Shown: positions 44,881 to 55,097 of the stretch, one piece after another
Layout of the letters: the number at the start of each line of letters is the position of its first letter
Numbering within the stretch: position 1 is the first letter of the stretch
NCBI RefSeq assembly: GCF_014270065.1
Contig: NZ_JACNME010000001.1
Coordinates: 186,001-250,000 of the forward strand
Direction of reading: 5' to 3'
DNA: 64,000 nt
Source of the DNA: Quadrisphaera sp. RL12-1S
GTDB lineage: Bacteria; Actinomycetota; Actinomycetes; Actinomycetales; Quadrisphaeraceae
Notes under the pieces: model-generated
What the model was told of the DNA's origin: nothing
Seen by the model: only the letters and a program-made list of their open reading frames with translations
The model's database searches: none
Program-made: the position numbers and the translations under genes

Positions 44881-45213
44881 ATGGCTGAGATCTCGCGCCT
44901 CCCCGGCCCCGTCGCCGACATCTGGGAGTGGCAGCTGCAGGGCTCGTGCCGCGAGCACGACACCAACCTGTTCTTCCACCCCGAGGGCGAGCGCGGCCCG
45001 GCCCGCCGCAACCGCGACGCCGCCGCCGTGGCCATCTGCTCCGCCTGCCCGGTCGTCGAGGACTGCCGCCAGCACGCCCTCACCGTGCGCGAGCCCTACG
45101 GCGTCTGGGGCGGCCTCACCGAGGACGACCGCGAGCGCATCTACGCGGCCCAGCGCTCCCGCCGCACCCCGAACACCGTGGTCGCCGAGACGCGCATCGC
45201 CGAGGTCGGCTGA
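44881..45213 (+). CDS. whiD: WhiB-family iron-sulfur transcription factor, WhiD/WhiB3-like
   Basis: A 110-residue Wbl protein. Four cysteines bind the 4Fe-4S cluster: one in LQGSCREHD and three in ICSACPVVEDC. The beta-turn motif YGVWGGLTEDDRERI follows, then a basic C-terminus (RSRRTPN) for DNA contact. The start MAEISRLPGPVADIWEWQLQ matches the WhiD/WhiB3 subgroup, which acts with the principal sigma factor in sporulation and redox responses. Synteny with bldM-like, guaB and groEL supports the assignment. ATG with GGAGGA upstream; a perfect terminator hairpin follows. Confidence 0.92.
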   Translation: MAEISRLPGPVADIWEWQLQGSCREHDTNLFFHPEGERGPARRNRDAAAVAICSACPVVEDCRQHALTVREPYGVWGGLTEDDRERIYAAQRSRRTPNTVVAETRIAEVG

Positions 45214-45224
45214 CCGCAGAGCTC

Positions 45225-45266
45225 ACGACGAGGGCCCCGGACCTGCTGGTCCGGGGCCCTCGTCGT
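45225..45266 (+). terminator. Hairpin terminator after the whiD-like gene
   Basis: A perfect 19-bp stem (45225-45243 with 45248-45266) with a TGCT loop, twelve bases after the stop codon. Confidence 0.92.
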
Positions 45267-45378
45267 CGCCCGCCCGCGTCGTCAGGGCCGGGCAAGGGGG
45301 GTGCACGGTGCCCGCTGGGTGGCCTGGCTGCCGGGCGCAGGCACCGCACCCGGGCACGAGCCCACCCCGTGGGCAGCA

Positions 45379-45414
45379 GGCCACCTCGCTGGCCACCTCG
45401 CTGGCCACCTCGCT
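45379..45414. repeat. Tandem 12-bp repeat
   Basis: GGCCACCTCGCT is repeated three times exactly in the 297-base gap between the convergent whiD-like and groEL genes. Apart from the two terminators the rest of the gap shows nothing recognisable. Confidence 0.8.
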
Positions 45415-45444
45415 GGTCACCGCGGAGCGGTCCCGGACGCGGCA

Positions 45445-45475
45445 GAGCCCCCCGGACCAGCGGTCCGGGGGGCTC
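45445..45475 (-). terminator. Hairpin terminator after groEL
   Basis: A perfect 14-bp stem (45445-45458 with 45462-45475) with an AGC loop lies 35 bases past the groEL stop codon. Confidence 0.85.
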
Positions 45476-45510
45476 CGACGTGCGCCCGGTCACCCGGGCG
45501 GAGCGTCAGC

Positions 45511-47253
<1,743 letters not shown>

Positions 47254-47282
47254 TCAGAGGTCGATCAGATCTGCGGTGTCGC

Positions 47283-47576
47283 TCAGGCGACGACGGCGAG
47301 CACGTCGCGCGCCGAGAGCACGAGCAGCTCCTGGCCGCCGTACTTCACCTCGGTGCCGCCGTACTTGGAGTAGATGACCTTGTCGCCGACCTTGACGTCG
47401 AGCGGCACGCGGTTGCCGTTGTCGTCGATGCGGCCCGGGCCCACGCTCAGGACCTCGCCCTCCTGGGGCTTCTCCTTGGCGGTGTCCGGGATGACGAGGC
47501 CGGATGCGGTGGTCTGCTCGGCGTCGAGGGGCTTGACGACGATGCGGTCCTCGAGCGGCTTGATGGAGACCGACAC
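47283..47576 (-). CDS. groES: Co-chaperonin GroES
   Basis: A 97-residue Hsp10. It has [20 protein letters not shown], the mobile loop [20 protein letters not shown] and the roof/base segments [25 protein letters not shown]. The start is GTG with GGGGAGG upstream. First gene of the groES-groEL unit. Confidence 0.97.
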   Translation of the reverse strand: MSVSIKPLEDRIVVKPLDAEQTTASGLVIPDTAKEKPQEGEVLSVGPGRIDDNGNRVPLDVKVGDKVIYSKYGGTEVKYGGQELLVLSARDVLAVVA

Positions 47577-47670
47577 GGGCGGACCTCCCCTTCGCTGGTG
47601 GTGCGGAACGGACGGATGCGCGCGCCGGGGGCCGGTGCGTCGTCGCGGGTGCCGCTCCGACCTCGGGCGC

Positions 47671-47695
47671 TGGCACTCTCACAGGGAGAGTGCCA
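47671..47695 (-). promoter_or_regulatory. CIRCE operator 1 (HrcA site) of groES
   Basis: TGGCACTC-N9-GAGTGCCA, a perfect CIRCE-type inverted repeat. It covers the expected transcription start of the groES promoter, so HrcA binding would repress it. Confidence 0.95.
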
Positions 47696-47701
47696 AGAAG
47701 G

Positions 47702-47731
47702 ACAGTAGTGAGGCCGTCAGCACTCGGTCAA
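47702..47731 (-). promoter_or_regulatory. groES promoter
   Basis: On the minus strand, -35 TTGACC (47726-47731), an 18-bp spacer, and -10 TACTGT (47702-47707). The -35 box lies within the spacer of the upstream CIRCE element. Confidence 0.75.
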
Positions 47732-47742
47732 CCCGAGTGCCA
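47719..47742 (-). promoter_or_regulatory. CIRCE operator 2
   Basis: AGCACTC-N9-GAGTGCC with a flanking A forms a second CIRCE element, 24 bp upstream of the first and overlapping the -35 box. Two CIRCE copies before groES are known in Streptomyces. Confidence 0.92.
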
Positions 47743-47766
47743 GCCCGCCCCGCCGAGGACGCCCGC

Positions 47767-49356
47767 TCAGACCAGCGAGCAGACGGTCTTGCCCTCGAGG
47801 TAGCCCGCCAGCCCCTCCATCCCGTTCTCCACGCCCCACCCGGACGTCCGCCGGCCGCCCTTGACGAGCTCCGGGGAGAACACCGCGTGGCAGTTCACCC
47901 ACACCGTCCCCGCGCGCACGCCGTCGACCACCCGCTGCGCGGTGCGCAGGTCGCGCGTCCACACGCTGGCGGCCAGGCCGTAGTCGGTGTCGTCGGCCGC
48001 GGCGACCACCTCCTCGAGGTCGTCGAACGGCGCCACGACCACCACGGGGCCGAAGACCTCCTCGCGCACCAGCGGCGAGGAGGGGTCGGCCCCGACGACG
48101 ACGGCGGGCGCGAAGAAGCAGCCGCCGCCGGAGGCGTCCTCCACCGGACCACCGCCGCCCACGACCTGCGCCCCGGCAGCGACGCCGTCGGCCAGGCGCT
48201 GGGCCACCCGCTCCGCGTGCGCGGGGCTCGCGAGCGGCCCGAGCTGGGAGGAGGGGTGCAGCCCGTGCCCGAGCGCCTGCGCCGCGGCCTGCGCGGCGAG
48301 CGCCTCGACGAAGGCGTCGTGCGCGGCGCGCTGCACGTAGACGCGCGACCCGGCCACGCACACCTGGCCGGAGTTGGCGAAGACGCCGCGCGCCACGCCA
48401 GGCACCGCGGAGGCCATGTCGGCGTCGGCCATGACGACGGCCGGCGACTTGCCGCCCAGCTCCAGGGTGAGCCGGGGCAGGTGGCCGCCGGGACGCCCGG
48501 CGGACCTCACGAGAGCGCGCCCGGTGGCGGTGGAACCGGTGAAGGCCACCTTGTCGACGCCCGCGTGCTCCGCGAGCGCCGCCCCGACCGCGCCGCCGCC
48601 GGTCAGCAGCGACACGACCCCGCGGGGCAGGCCCGCCTCCCCCAGGGCGCGGACCACGAGCTGGACCAGCCGCACGGACGTCAGCGGGGTGTCCTCAGCG
48701 GGCTTGAGGACGACGACGCACCCGGCCGCCAGCGCTGGCGCCACCTTCATGGCGGCCATGAGCAGGGGCGAGTTCCACGGCGTGATCGCGGCGACCACGC
48801 CCACGGGCTCCAGCACGGTGCTCGCGACGAGGCGCGTCCCCGGCGCCGCGTACGGGGGCAGCGGCGCCGAGGGACGGAACGTCGTGCCGGTGACCTTGGT
48901 GGCGGCTCCCGCGAAGTAGCGGAACTGCTCGGCGGCGCCGGCCACCTCCCCGCGGGCCGTGGCGAGGGTCTTGCCCTGGTCGAGCACCTCCAGCTGTGCG
49001 AGCTCCTCGGCGTGCTCGGCCAGCAGGTCCGCCACCCGCCACAGCAGGCGGCCGCGCGCCGAGGGCGTCGCCGCCCACCAGGAGGTGCTGCCCCGGTCGT
49101 CGAGGACGGCCCGGGCCGCCTCGACGGCGGGTCCCACGTCCTCGGCGCAGGCCTCGGCCACCTCGGCGAGCACCGCCCTGGTGGCCGGGTCGCGAGTGGT
49201 CCGGCGCTCCCCGGTCGCGGCGGGGTGCCACTGCCCCGCGGTGAACAGCCCCGCCGGCTCGGAGCACCACGCGTCGAGCAGGGCCCGCACGGGGGTGGAG
49301 ACGGCCTCCGCCGGCGCGCGGCCACCGTCGACCAGGGCCGCGGGCGCAGCGCTCAC
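47767..49356 (-). CDS. Aldehyde dehydrogenase family protein
   Basis: A 529-residue NAD(P)-dependent aldehyde dehydrogenase. The oxyanion Asn195 is in TPWNSPLL, the general-base Glu299 in LTLELGGKSP, and the nucleophile Cys333 in GQVCVAGSRVY. The C-terminal GWGVENGMEGLAGYLEGKTV is typical of betaine/phenylacetaldehyde-type members. It is the last gene of a six-gene minus-strand operon; its GTG start overlaps the amidohydrolase stop. An N-terminal extension of about 30 residues precedes the usual fold. Likely oxidises an aldehyde made by the GMC or thiamine-diphosphate enzymes of the same operon. Confidence 0.93.
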   Translation of the reverse strand: MSAAPAALVDGGRAPAEAVSTPVRALLDAWCSEPAGLFTAGQWHPAATGERRTTRDPATRAVLAEVAEACAEDVGPAVEAARAVLDDRGSTSWWAATPSARGRLLWRVADLLAEHAEELAQLEVLDQGKTLATARGEVAGAAEQFRYFAGAATKVTGTTFRPSAPLPPYAAPGTRLVASTVLEPVGVVAAITPWNSPLLMAAMKVAPALAAGCVVVLKPAEDTPLTSVRLVQLVVRALGEAGLPRGVVSLLTGGGAVGAALAEHAGVDKVAFTGSTATGRALVRSAGRPGGHLPRLTLELGGKSPAVVMADADMASAVPGVARGVFANSGQVCVAGSRVYVQRAAHDAFVEALAAQAAAQALGHGLHPSSQLGPLASPAHAERVAQRLADGVAAGAQVVGGGGPVEDASGGGCFFAPAVVVGADPSSPLVREEVFGPVVVVAPFDDLEEVVAAADDTDYGLAASVWTRDLRTAQRVVDGVRAGTVWVNCHAVFSPELVKGGRRTSGWGVENGMEGLAGYLEGKTVCSLV

Positions 49357-50735
49357 CAGGCCACCTCCGGGAGACCGTGCTCGGCCACCCACGCGGCGCG
49401 GCGCTCGAAGAGGCCGGGCGCGGCGGCTCGGGCGTCGTCGACGAGCTCGCCGAGGTCGGCGTGCACGAGCGCCCCGTCGCGGACGACCGGGGCGCCGTCC
49501 ACCCAGACGTGGTCGACGTCGGACCCGCGCACGGCGTGCACGAGGTTGTGGTGGACGTTGAGCAGCGGCCCCGAGGTGACCAGCGGGGTCATGCGCGGGG
49601 TGCGGGAGCGCACGGCCACGACGTCGGCCTTCTTGCCGACCTCCAGGGAGCCCAGGTCGGCCTCGCGCCCCAGGGCCCGCGCGCCGCCGGTGGTGCCGAG
49701 GGCGAAGGCGTCCCAGCTGGGCAGGGCCGCGGCGTCGAGGTCGCGCAGCTTGGCCAGCAGCGAGGCGGCCTTGAGCTCCTCGAACACGTCGAGGTTGTTG
49801 TTCTCCTTCTCCCCGTCGGTCCCCAGGCCGACGGCGACGCCCGCGGCCAGCAGCTCGCGCACGCGGGCTGTGCCGCTGGCGAGCTTCATGTTGCTGACCG
49901 GGTTGTGCACCACGCCGACGCCGCGGTCGGCCAGCAGGGAGATCTCGTCGTCGTCGAGCCAGACCGCGTGGGCCAGCACGGTGCGCGGGGCGTCGAGCAT
50001 CCCGAGGCGCTCCAGGGCGCGCACCGGGCGTGCGCCGTAGCGCCGCTCGAACTCGGCGACCTCGTCGCGCGACTCGCTGCAGTGCGTGTAGAGGCCGGTG
50101 CCGAGGTCGTGCGCCATCGCGACAGCTCGGCGCTGCGCGGCCTCCACGGCGTAGAAGGGGTGCTCCAGCCCCACCCAGACCTCGATCCGCCCGGCGGCGC
50201 CGCCGTGGTGGTCGGCGGCGAGCCGCTCGACGTCGTCGAGGGTGTCGAAGAAGTCGTGCCGCGGGTGCTCCGCGGCGTACGGGACCGCCACCAGCCGGTT
50301 GCCGAGCAGCTCCGCGGCCCGCGCGCCGCCGTGCAGGAACCGCCACATGTCGACGACGGTGGTGGTGCCCGCCAGCAGGCCCTCGGCGTAGCAGAGGCGG
50401 GCGGCCACCTCGGCCTCGCGGGCGGTGAGCACCCGGTGCATGGGGTCGATGTGGACCCTCAGCCACTCCCACACGGGCAGCTCCTCGGCGGTGCCGCGCA
50501 GCAGGCCCGAGTGGTGGTGGGCGTTGATGAGACCGGGCAGGAGCACGTGGTCGGGCAGGTCCTCCACGGCGGCGCCGGGGTGCTCCGCGAGGACGGCGGC
50601 CAGCACCTCCTCGCGCGGGCCGACAGCGGTGATGCGGTCTCCGACCAGCGCCACGGCGCCGTCGGCGAGCACGGTGTGCGCGGCGTCCCCCACGACGACG
50701 ACGCCCGCGGCCAGCACGCGCACCTGCGCGCTCAC
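49353..50735 (-). CDS. Amidohydrolase family deaminase/chlorohydrolase-like enzyme (SsnA/TrzN/AtzB group)
   Basis: A 460-residue metal-dependent hydrolase. The metal ligands are His73 and His75 in LLPGLINAHHHSG, His in GTGLYTHCSESRDE, His in VLAHAVWLDDDE and Asp in GLGTDGEKENNN. The group deaminates or dechlorinates purines, pterins, triazines and S-adenosylhomocysteine. It is coupled by GTGA overlaps to the GMC oxidoreductase before it and the aldehyde dehydrogenase after it. A nitrogen heterocycle or amine substrate is likely but not determined by sequence. Confidence 0.88.
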   Translation of the reverse strand: MSAQVRVLAAGVVVVGDAAHTVLADGAVALVGDRITAVGPREEVLAAVLAEHPGAAVEDLPDHVLLPGLINAHHHSGLLRGTAEELPVWEWLRVHIDPMHRVLTAREAEVAARLCYAEGLLAGTTTVVDMWRFLHGGARAAELLGNRLVAVPYAAEHPRHDFFDTLDDVERLAADHHGGAAGRIEVWVGLEHPFYAVEAAQRRAVAMAHDLGTGLYTHCSESRDEVAEFERRYGARPVRALERLGMLDAPRTVLAHAVWLDDDEISLLADRGVGVVHNPVSNMKLASGTARVRELLAAGVAVGLGTDGEKENNNLDVFEELKAASLLAKLRDLDAAALPSWDAFALGTTGGARALGREADLGSLEVGKKADVVAVRSRTPRMTPLVTSGPLLNVHHNLVHAVRGSDVDHVWVDGAPVVRDGALVHADLGELVDDARAAAPGLFERRAAWVAEHGLPEVAW

Positions 50736-52285
50736 GGTCGCACCGCCCAGGGTGCGAGCAGGTCGGCCAGGCGCTCGGCCAGCGCGACGACGGGCGCGAG
50801 GGTGTTGCACGTCGGCACGGTGGGGAACGCCGACGCGTCGGCCACCCGCAGGCCGTCCACACCGCGGACGCGGAGCTCGGGGTCGAGCACGGCGCGCTCG
50901 TCGTCCTCGCGCCCCATCGCCGCGGTGCCGCAGGCGTGGAAGAAGGTGGTGCAGGCCAGGCTCATGAACTCCTCCAGGTCGGTGTCGCTCGTGGTGGGGC
51001 CGGCGGACGGCAGCGGCGCCAGGCGCTGCGCGCCCAGGGCCGCGAAGACCGGGCCGTCGGCCAGCTCCAGCACGTCGCGCAGGCCCTGCCGCAGGGCCGC
51101 GCGGTCCGCCGGGTCGGCGAGGAGACCCGGGTGCAGGTCCACGGCCCCGCCGGGCGCCAGGTCGCGGACCACCAGGTGCCCGCGGCTGCGGGACCCCATC
51201 AGCCCGACGCCCAGCCCCACCAGGTGCGGGTCGGCCCTGTCGAGCTGGTGGGCTGCGGCCACCGCGGGGGTGGCGCACGCCGCCTGCGTGACGAAGCAGT
51301 GCAGGTCGGGCGCGTCGCTGCGCGGGGAGCCGCTGCGCCAGTTCCACACCGCGCCGCCGCCGTTGTCGCGCACGGGCCCCCGGGGTCCGCGCAGCCGCAG
51401 CGTCACGCCCTCCAGCAGCGGGTGGTCCTGCAGCTCCCGCCCGACGCCGGGGACGGCGCTGACCACGGGCACGCCGAGCCGCGCGAGGTCCGCGGGGTCG
51501 CCGACCCCGGAGGCCAGGAGCAGGCGCGGGGTCTCGACGGCTCCGCCGCACAGCACCACCTCACCGTCCCCGGCCACCGCCGTCCGCACCGCCCGCCCGC
51601 CGACGAGGTGGACGACGGCGACGGCCCGGCCGCGCCGCACCTCGACGCGCAGCACCGGGCTTCCCGTGAGGACCGTGAGCGACCCGCTGCCCGGCACCTG
51701 CGCGAGCGGCGGCAGCTCGCGCAGGTAGGCGCGTGAGGTGCTCCACCGCCGCGAGGCCCGCCCGCCAGCGCCGTCGTCCTCCGAGGTGGCGGTGAGCTCG
51801 GCGAGCTCGGCGAGCCCGCCCACCCCCTGCCTGCCGGCCGCCTCCACGGCGTCCACCAGTGCGGTGGCCACGGGGTGCGGGTCGCGCGGGCGCTCCACGC
51901 GCAGCACGCCCTCGGCGCGCGCCAGGCACGGCGCGAGGTCGGCCCAGGCCCATCCCGGAACGCCCCAGCCGTCGTAGTCGCTCGGGTGGCCGCGGTACCA
52001 GAGCATCGCGTTGGTGCTGCTCGACCCGCCGAGCACGCGCCCGCGCGGCAGCGGGATCCGCCGCCCCGCCACCTGCGGCGACGGCGCGTAGGCGAGTCCC
52101 CAGTCGAGCTCACCCCCGAGCATCGCCGGCCACGCGCCGGCGTCGGCGACGTCCTCGCGGCCGGTGTCGTCGGGGCCCGCCTCGAGGAGCAGGACCGCCG
52201 CGCCGCGCTCGGCCAGGCGGCGGGCCACCACGCAGCCCGCTCCCCCACCGCCGACCACCACGTGGTCGTACCCGGGGCCTGGCAT
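50732..52285 (-). CDS. GMC family FAD-dependent oxidoreductase
   Basis: A 517-residue glucose-methanol-choline oxidoreductase. FAD-binding starts at residue 6 (YDHVVVGGGGAGCVVARRLAERG), followed by RGRVLGGSSSTNAMLWYRGHP and the second signature VVLCGGAVETPRLLLASGVG. The catalytic histidine region is TTFFHACGTAAMG and the end is PTCNTLAPVVALAERLADLL. It oxidises an alcohol to an aldehyde or ketone. The ATG overlaps the upstream stop by one base (TGATG). It is probably the alcohol-oxidising step of the operon. Confidence 0.92.
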   Translation of the reverse strand: MPGPGYDHVVVGGGGAGCVVARRLAERGAAVLLLEAGPDDTGREDVADAGAWPAMLGGELDWGLAYAPSPQVAGRRIPLPRGRVLGGSSSTNAMLWYRGHPSDYDGWGVPGWAWADLAPCLARAEGVLRVERPRDPHPVATALVDAVEAAGRQGVGGLAELAELTATSEDDGAGGRASRRWSTSRAYLRELPPLAQVPGSGSLTVLTGSPVLRVEVRRGRAVAVVHLVGGRAVRTAVAGDGEVVLCGGAVETPRLLLASGVGDPADLARLGVPVVSAVPGVGRELQDHPLLEGVTLRLRGPRGPVRDNGGGAVWNWRSGSPRSDAPDLHCFVTQAACATPAVAAAHQLDRADPHLVGLGVGLMGSRSRGHLVVRDLAPGGAVDLHPGLLADPADRAALRQGLRDVLELADGPVFAALGAQRLAPLPSAGPTTSDTDLEEFMSLACTTFFHACGTAAMGREDDERAVLDPELRVRGVDGLRVADASAFPTVPTCNTLAPVVALAERLADLLAPWAVRP

Positions 52286-52965
52286 CAGTTGTGCTCGCTC
52301 GGGCCCATGATCGTCACGCCCTCGGTCGCCTCGACGTGCCGCACGAACCGGTAGGTGTCCTCCCGGCCGTCGCTGTGCTTGCGGCGCACCACGGGGTGCC
52401 CCGCTGCCGCGTGGCCCTCCGGGGACGTGTCGACCTTGGCGACGACCACGTGCGGGGCGGCGGTGTCGGCGAGGCCCGCCGCGCACGCCGCGGCGAACGC
52501 CTCGACGTCGCGGACCGTGCTCGCGCGCACCACGCCCGCGCCCCGGGCGATGGCCGCGAGGTCGACGGTCCCGGAGGAGGTGTGCGTGCGCGGTCCGCCG
52601 ATGGACTGGTACCGCTCGTTGTCCCACACGACCACCAGCAGGTTGCCCGGCTGCTCGTTGCCCAGGGTGGCCAGCACGCCGAGGTTGAACAGCAGGCCGC
52701 CGTCGGTGTCGAGGGAGACCACCCGCCGGTGCGGCAGACCTGCCGCCAGGCCGAGCGCCTGCGGCGTCACGCAGCCGAGCTGCTGCTGGAACAGGCTGGC
52801 CTCGCGCAGGTGCGGGGCCGCGGTGTACCACTCGTCGACGGCGCCGCCGAGGGAGAGCACCACCAGCTCGTCGGACAGCAGTGCCGCGAGCGCCTCCATG
52901 GCGGAGAAGCGCGTCATCGCCGACGCCGGCTCCCGCACCACCGGGCCGCTCACCGGGCTGGTCAT
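52285..52965 (-). CDS. Thiamine-diphosphate-dependent enzyme, C-terminal (TPP-binding) subunit
   Basis: A 226-residue subunit holding the TPP-binding domain. The cofactor motif reads LDTDGGLLFNLG (the usual GDG is TDG) and ends with VVWDNERYQSIGG, so the Mg-binding Asp and Asn are kept. It resembles the beta subunit of sulfopyruvate/phosphonopyruvate decarboxylases. It overlaps the gene for the partner subunit by ATGA and the GMC gene by one base. An upstream in-frame extension exists but the overlapping ATG at 52965 is preferred. With its partner it should act on a 2-oxo acid or an equivalent acyl compound. Confidence 0.87.
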   Translation of the reverse strand: MTSPVSGPVVREPASAMTRFSAMEALAALLSDELVVLSLGGAVDEWYTAAPHLREASLFQQQLGCVTPQALGLAAGLPHRRVVSLDTDGGLLFNLGVLATLGNEQPGNLLVVVWDNERYQSIGGPRTHTSSGTVDLAAIARGAGVVRASTVRDVEAFAAACAAGLADTAAPHVVVAKVDTSPEGHAAAGHPVVRRKHSDGREDTYRFVRHVEATEGVTIMGPSEHN

Positions 52966-53462
52966 CGGACCGTGCCCCCGCCGAGCACGACCGCCGAGTG
53001 CTGGTAGGCCGAGTACGACCACTCGTAGGCGTCCACCACGGCCTGCTCGATGCCGGCCTCCTCACGCACCACGCGGTAGGGGATGCGCAGCGCCGCGAGC
53101 ATCGGCTCCATCGTGATCCCGTGGGGAACCGCCCACCAGTTGTTCTCGCCCAGCTCCCCGCGGTAGCTCATGACCATGACCACGGGGATGCCGGAGCCCA
53201 GGCCCATCCGGGCCAGCGGCTCGGCGGCCGCGCGCAGCCCGGAGTTCTCCATGCACAGCACGGCGCGCTTCCCCGAGAGGAACACCCCGCCGCACACGGC
53301 GGCGCCCTCGCCCTCGTTGGTGCAGGGGATGGTGCGGATGCCCGGGTGGGCGTCCAGCGCCGGGTACAGAGGCTTGAGCAGCGAGTCGGGCAGGTAGCTG
53401 GCGATGGTGACGCCGGCGCGCTCCAGCCCGGCGATCACCGCTTGGACGGCGGTCGGGGTCAT
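52962..53462 (-). CDS. Thiamine-diphosphate-dependent enzyme, N-terminal subunit (ComD-like)
   Basis: A 166-residue subunit with the pyrimidine-binding domain of TPP enzymes. The catalytic glutamate lies in IPCTNEGEGAAVCGGVFLSGK. LPDSLLKPLYPALDAHPGIRT and VMVMSYRGELGENNWWAVPHG match the sulfopyruvate decarboxylase alpha-like family. It needs the C-terminal subunit encoded by the next, overlapping gene. A three-copy 12-bp repeat separates it from the flavin monooxygenase gene upstream. Confidence 0.87.
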   Translation of the reverse strand: MTPTAVQAVIAGLERAGVTIASYLPDSLLKPLYPALDAHPGIRTIPCTNEGEGAAVCGGVFLSGKRAVLCMENSGLRAAAEPLARMGLGSGIPVVMVMSYRGELGENNWWAVPHGITMEPMLAALRIPYRVVREEAGIEQAVVDAYEWSYSAYQHSAVVLGGGTVR

Positions 53463-53472
53463 CGGTCTCCTC

Positions 53473-53508
53473 GGGTGCTGGTCGGGGTGCTGGTCGGGGT
53501 GCTGGTCG
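53473..53508. repeat. Tandem 12-bp repeat within the catabolic operon
   Basis: GGGTGCTGGTCG occurs three times in tandem in the 48-base gap between the monooxygenase and thiamine-diphosphate subunit genes, the only non-overlapping junction in the operon. Confidence 0.85.
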
Positions 53509-53510
53509 GT

Positions 53511-54848
53511 TCAGAACTCGGTGAGGTGGCCGCGCAGGGTGGCGGCGGTGTAGCGGCTGCGCACCAGCCCGCGCCGCTGCAGCACCGGCACCAGGCCCTC
53601 GGTGACCTGGACGACGTAGTGGCGCGAGAGCCGGTGGAACGGCGTGGTGACGAGGAAGCCGTCCCCGCCGACCTCCTCGGCCGCGGCCTCCAGCTGGTCG
53701 GCCACGTGCTCGGGGGTGCCCACGAGGTCGAGGGAGGAGTTGGTGCTCGCGTCGGCAGCGAGCTCGCGCAGCGGCTTGGCGCTGGGCCGGCCCTCACCGT
53801 CGAGCTGGGCGAACTTGGCCAGCGTGCCGAGCGAGCCGCGAGCCGAGCCCGCCAGCAGCTGCTCGGGAGGAGGCAGGGGCGCGTCGAGGTCGAGCGCGGT
53901 GAGGTCGACGCCGGTGTAGGCACTGAACTTCGCCAGCGTCGTCGCGAGCGCGGTCGGGTGCGCCGCCGAGCGCGCCAGGGCCGCCCGGGCCTCCTCCTCG
54001 GTCTCGCCGAGCACCGGGGCCACGAGGAAGAGCACCCTCAGCTCGTCGGGGTCGCGCCCGGCCTCGGCGGCGAGGCGACGCACGTCGTCACGGGCGGCCT
54101 TCATGGCCACCGGCCCGCTGGCCACCGCGAGCACGAGGTCGGCGTTGCGCGCGGCGAAGGCCCGCCCGGTGGGCGACCCGCCGGCCTGGCAGTAGACGGG
54201 TCGCCCCTGCGGGGACCTGACCGTGGTGAGCGGACCCGCCACCGGGTAGCGCGGGCCGGGCGCGTCGACGGCGTGCACGCGGGTGTGGTCGGCGTAGGTG
54301 TGGCTGGCGCGGTCCATGACGACGGCGCCCTCGTCCCAGCTGTCCAGGAGCGCCGTGACCACGTCCACGTGCTCCTGTGCCGCGGCGTACCGCTCGTCGC
54401 GGTCCGGCAGGGCGGCCAGGCCGGCGTTGCGGGCCTCGGCGTCGTCGGTGCTCGTGACGATGTTCCACCCGGTGCGCCCGCCGGAGAGGGAGTCGAGCGT
54501 GGAGACCAGCCGCGCCAGCAGGAACGGCGGGTAGAGCAGCGTCGACAGGGTCGTGACCACGCCCAGGTGCTGCGTCGCGGCGGCCATGAGGGCCGACAGC
54601 GGGGCGGGGTCGTGCCGCGGGGCCCGCACACCGGTGCGCAGCAGCAGCTCTCGGGTGCCGCCGGCCTCCGCGGAGACGGCGAGGGAGTCCTCCAGCAGCA
54701 CCAGGTCGAAGCAGGCCCGCTCCAGCGCCCGGGCCAGGTCGGTGTGGAAGGCGCCGTCCCACGGGGTCCCACCGGCGGACGCGAAGGGGGCGTCCCACTC
54801 GTCGGGGCCGAAGTGCGTGAACCACCCGAGGTGGAAGGGCCGTGCCAC
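53511..54848 (-). CDS. LLM-class flavin-dependent monooxygenase (NtaA/SnaA/DszA group)
   Basis: A 445-residue FMNH2-dependent monooxygenase with the luciferase-like TIM barrel. Diagnostic segments are FHLGWFTHFGPDEWD, ARLVSTLDSLSGGRTGWNIVTS and QAGGSPTGRAFAARNADLVL. Members cleave C-N or C-S bonds of chelators, sulfonates or thiophenes and need a flavin reductase, which is not encoded nearby. The GTG at 54848 gives the conserved start. First gene of the six-gene operon, so oxygenation is probably the entry reaction. Divergent from the methyltransferase gene across a 249-base gap (54849-55097) in which I see no clear regulatory motif. Confidence 0.9.
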   Translation of the reverse strand: MARPFHLGWFTHFGPDEWDAPFASAGGTPWDGAFHTDLARALERACFDLVLLEDSLAVSAEAGGTRELLLRTGVRAPRHDPAPLSALMAAATQHLGVVTTLSTLLYPPFLLARLVSTLDSLSGGRTGWNIVTSTDDAEARNAGLAALPDRDERYAAAQEHVDVVTALLDSWDEGAVVMDRASHTYADHTRVHAVDAPGPRYPVAGPLTTVRSPQGRPVYCQAGGSPTGRAFAARNADLVLAVASGPVAMKAARDDVRRLAAEAGRDPDELRVLFLVAPVLGETEEEARAALARSAAHPTALATTLAKFSAYTGVDLTALDLDAPLPPPEQLLAGSARGSLGTLAKFAQLDGEGRPSAKPLRELAADASTNSSLDLVGTPEHVADQLEAAAEEVGGDGFLVTTPFHRLSRHYVVQVTEGLVPVLQRRGLVRSRYTAATLRGHLTEF

Positions 54849-55097
54849 CGCTGCTCGCTCCCGTCCACGCAGCACGCCCCGGTCGGGGGCTGCACGTCGT
54901 CCGACCACCGGCCCTCGCACCCGGTGGCGGAACAGCGCCCGTCGGCCGCGGGTGCGGCCGGGGCGGCGCAGGGGAGCTGCGCGCCGCCGATGGTGCCCGC
55001 AGCGGGGCGGCCGTGGGTTGCGGGCGTGTTACGGACGGCGCGGAGCGCACCCGGACCGCTGGCGGCCCGCCGCCACCGCGGCTGCGAGGATCGGGGC

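Noticed and set aside
45214-45510. Possible small gene between whiD-like and groEL
   Set aside because: Frames here run through two perfect terminator hairpins and a 12-bp repeat. No ribosome site or coherent protein is visible.
47374-50040. 888-codon open frame on the plus strand
   Set aside because: It is antisense to groES, aldehyde dehydrogenase and amidohydrolase, and it crosses the CIRCE elements.
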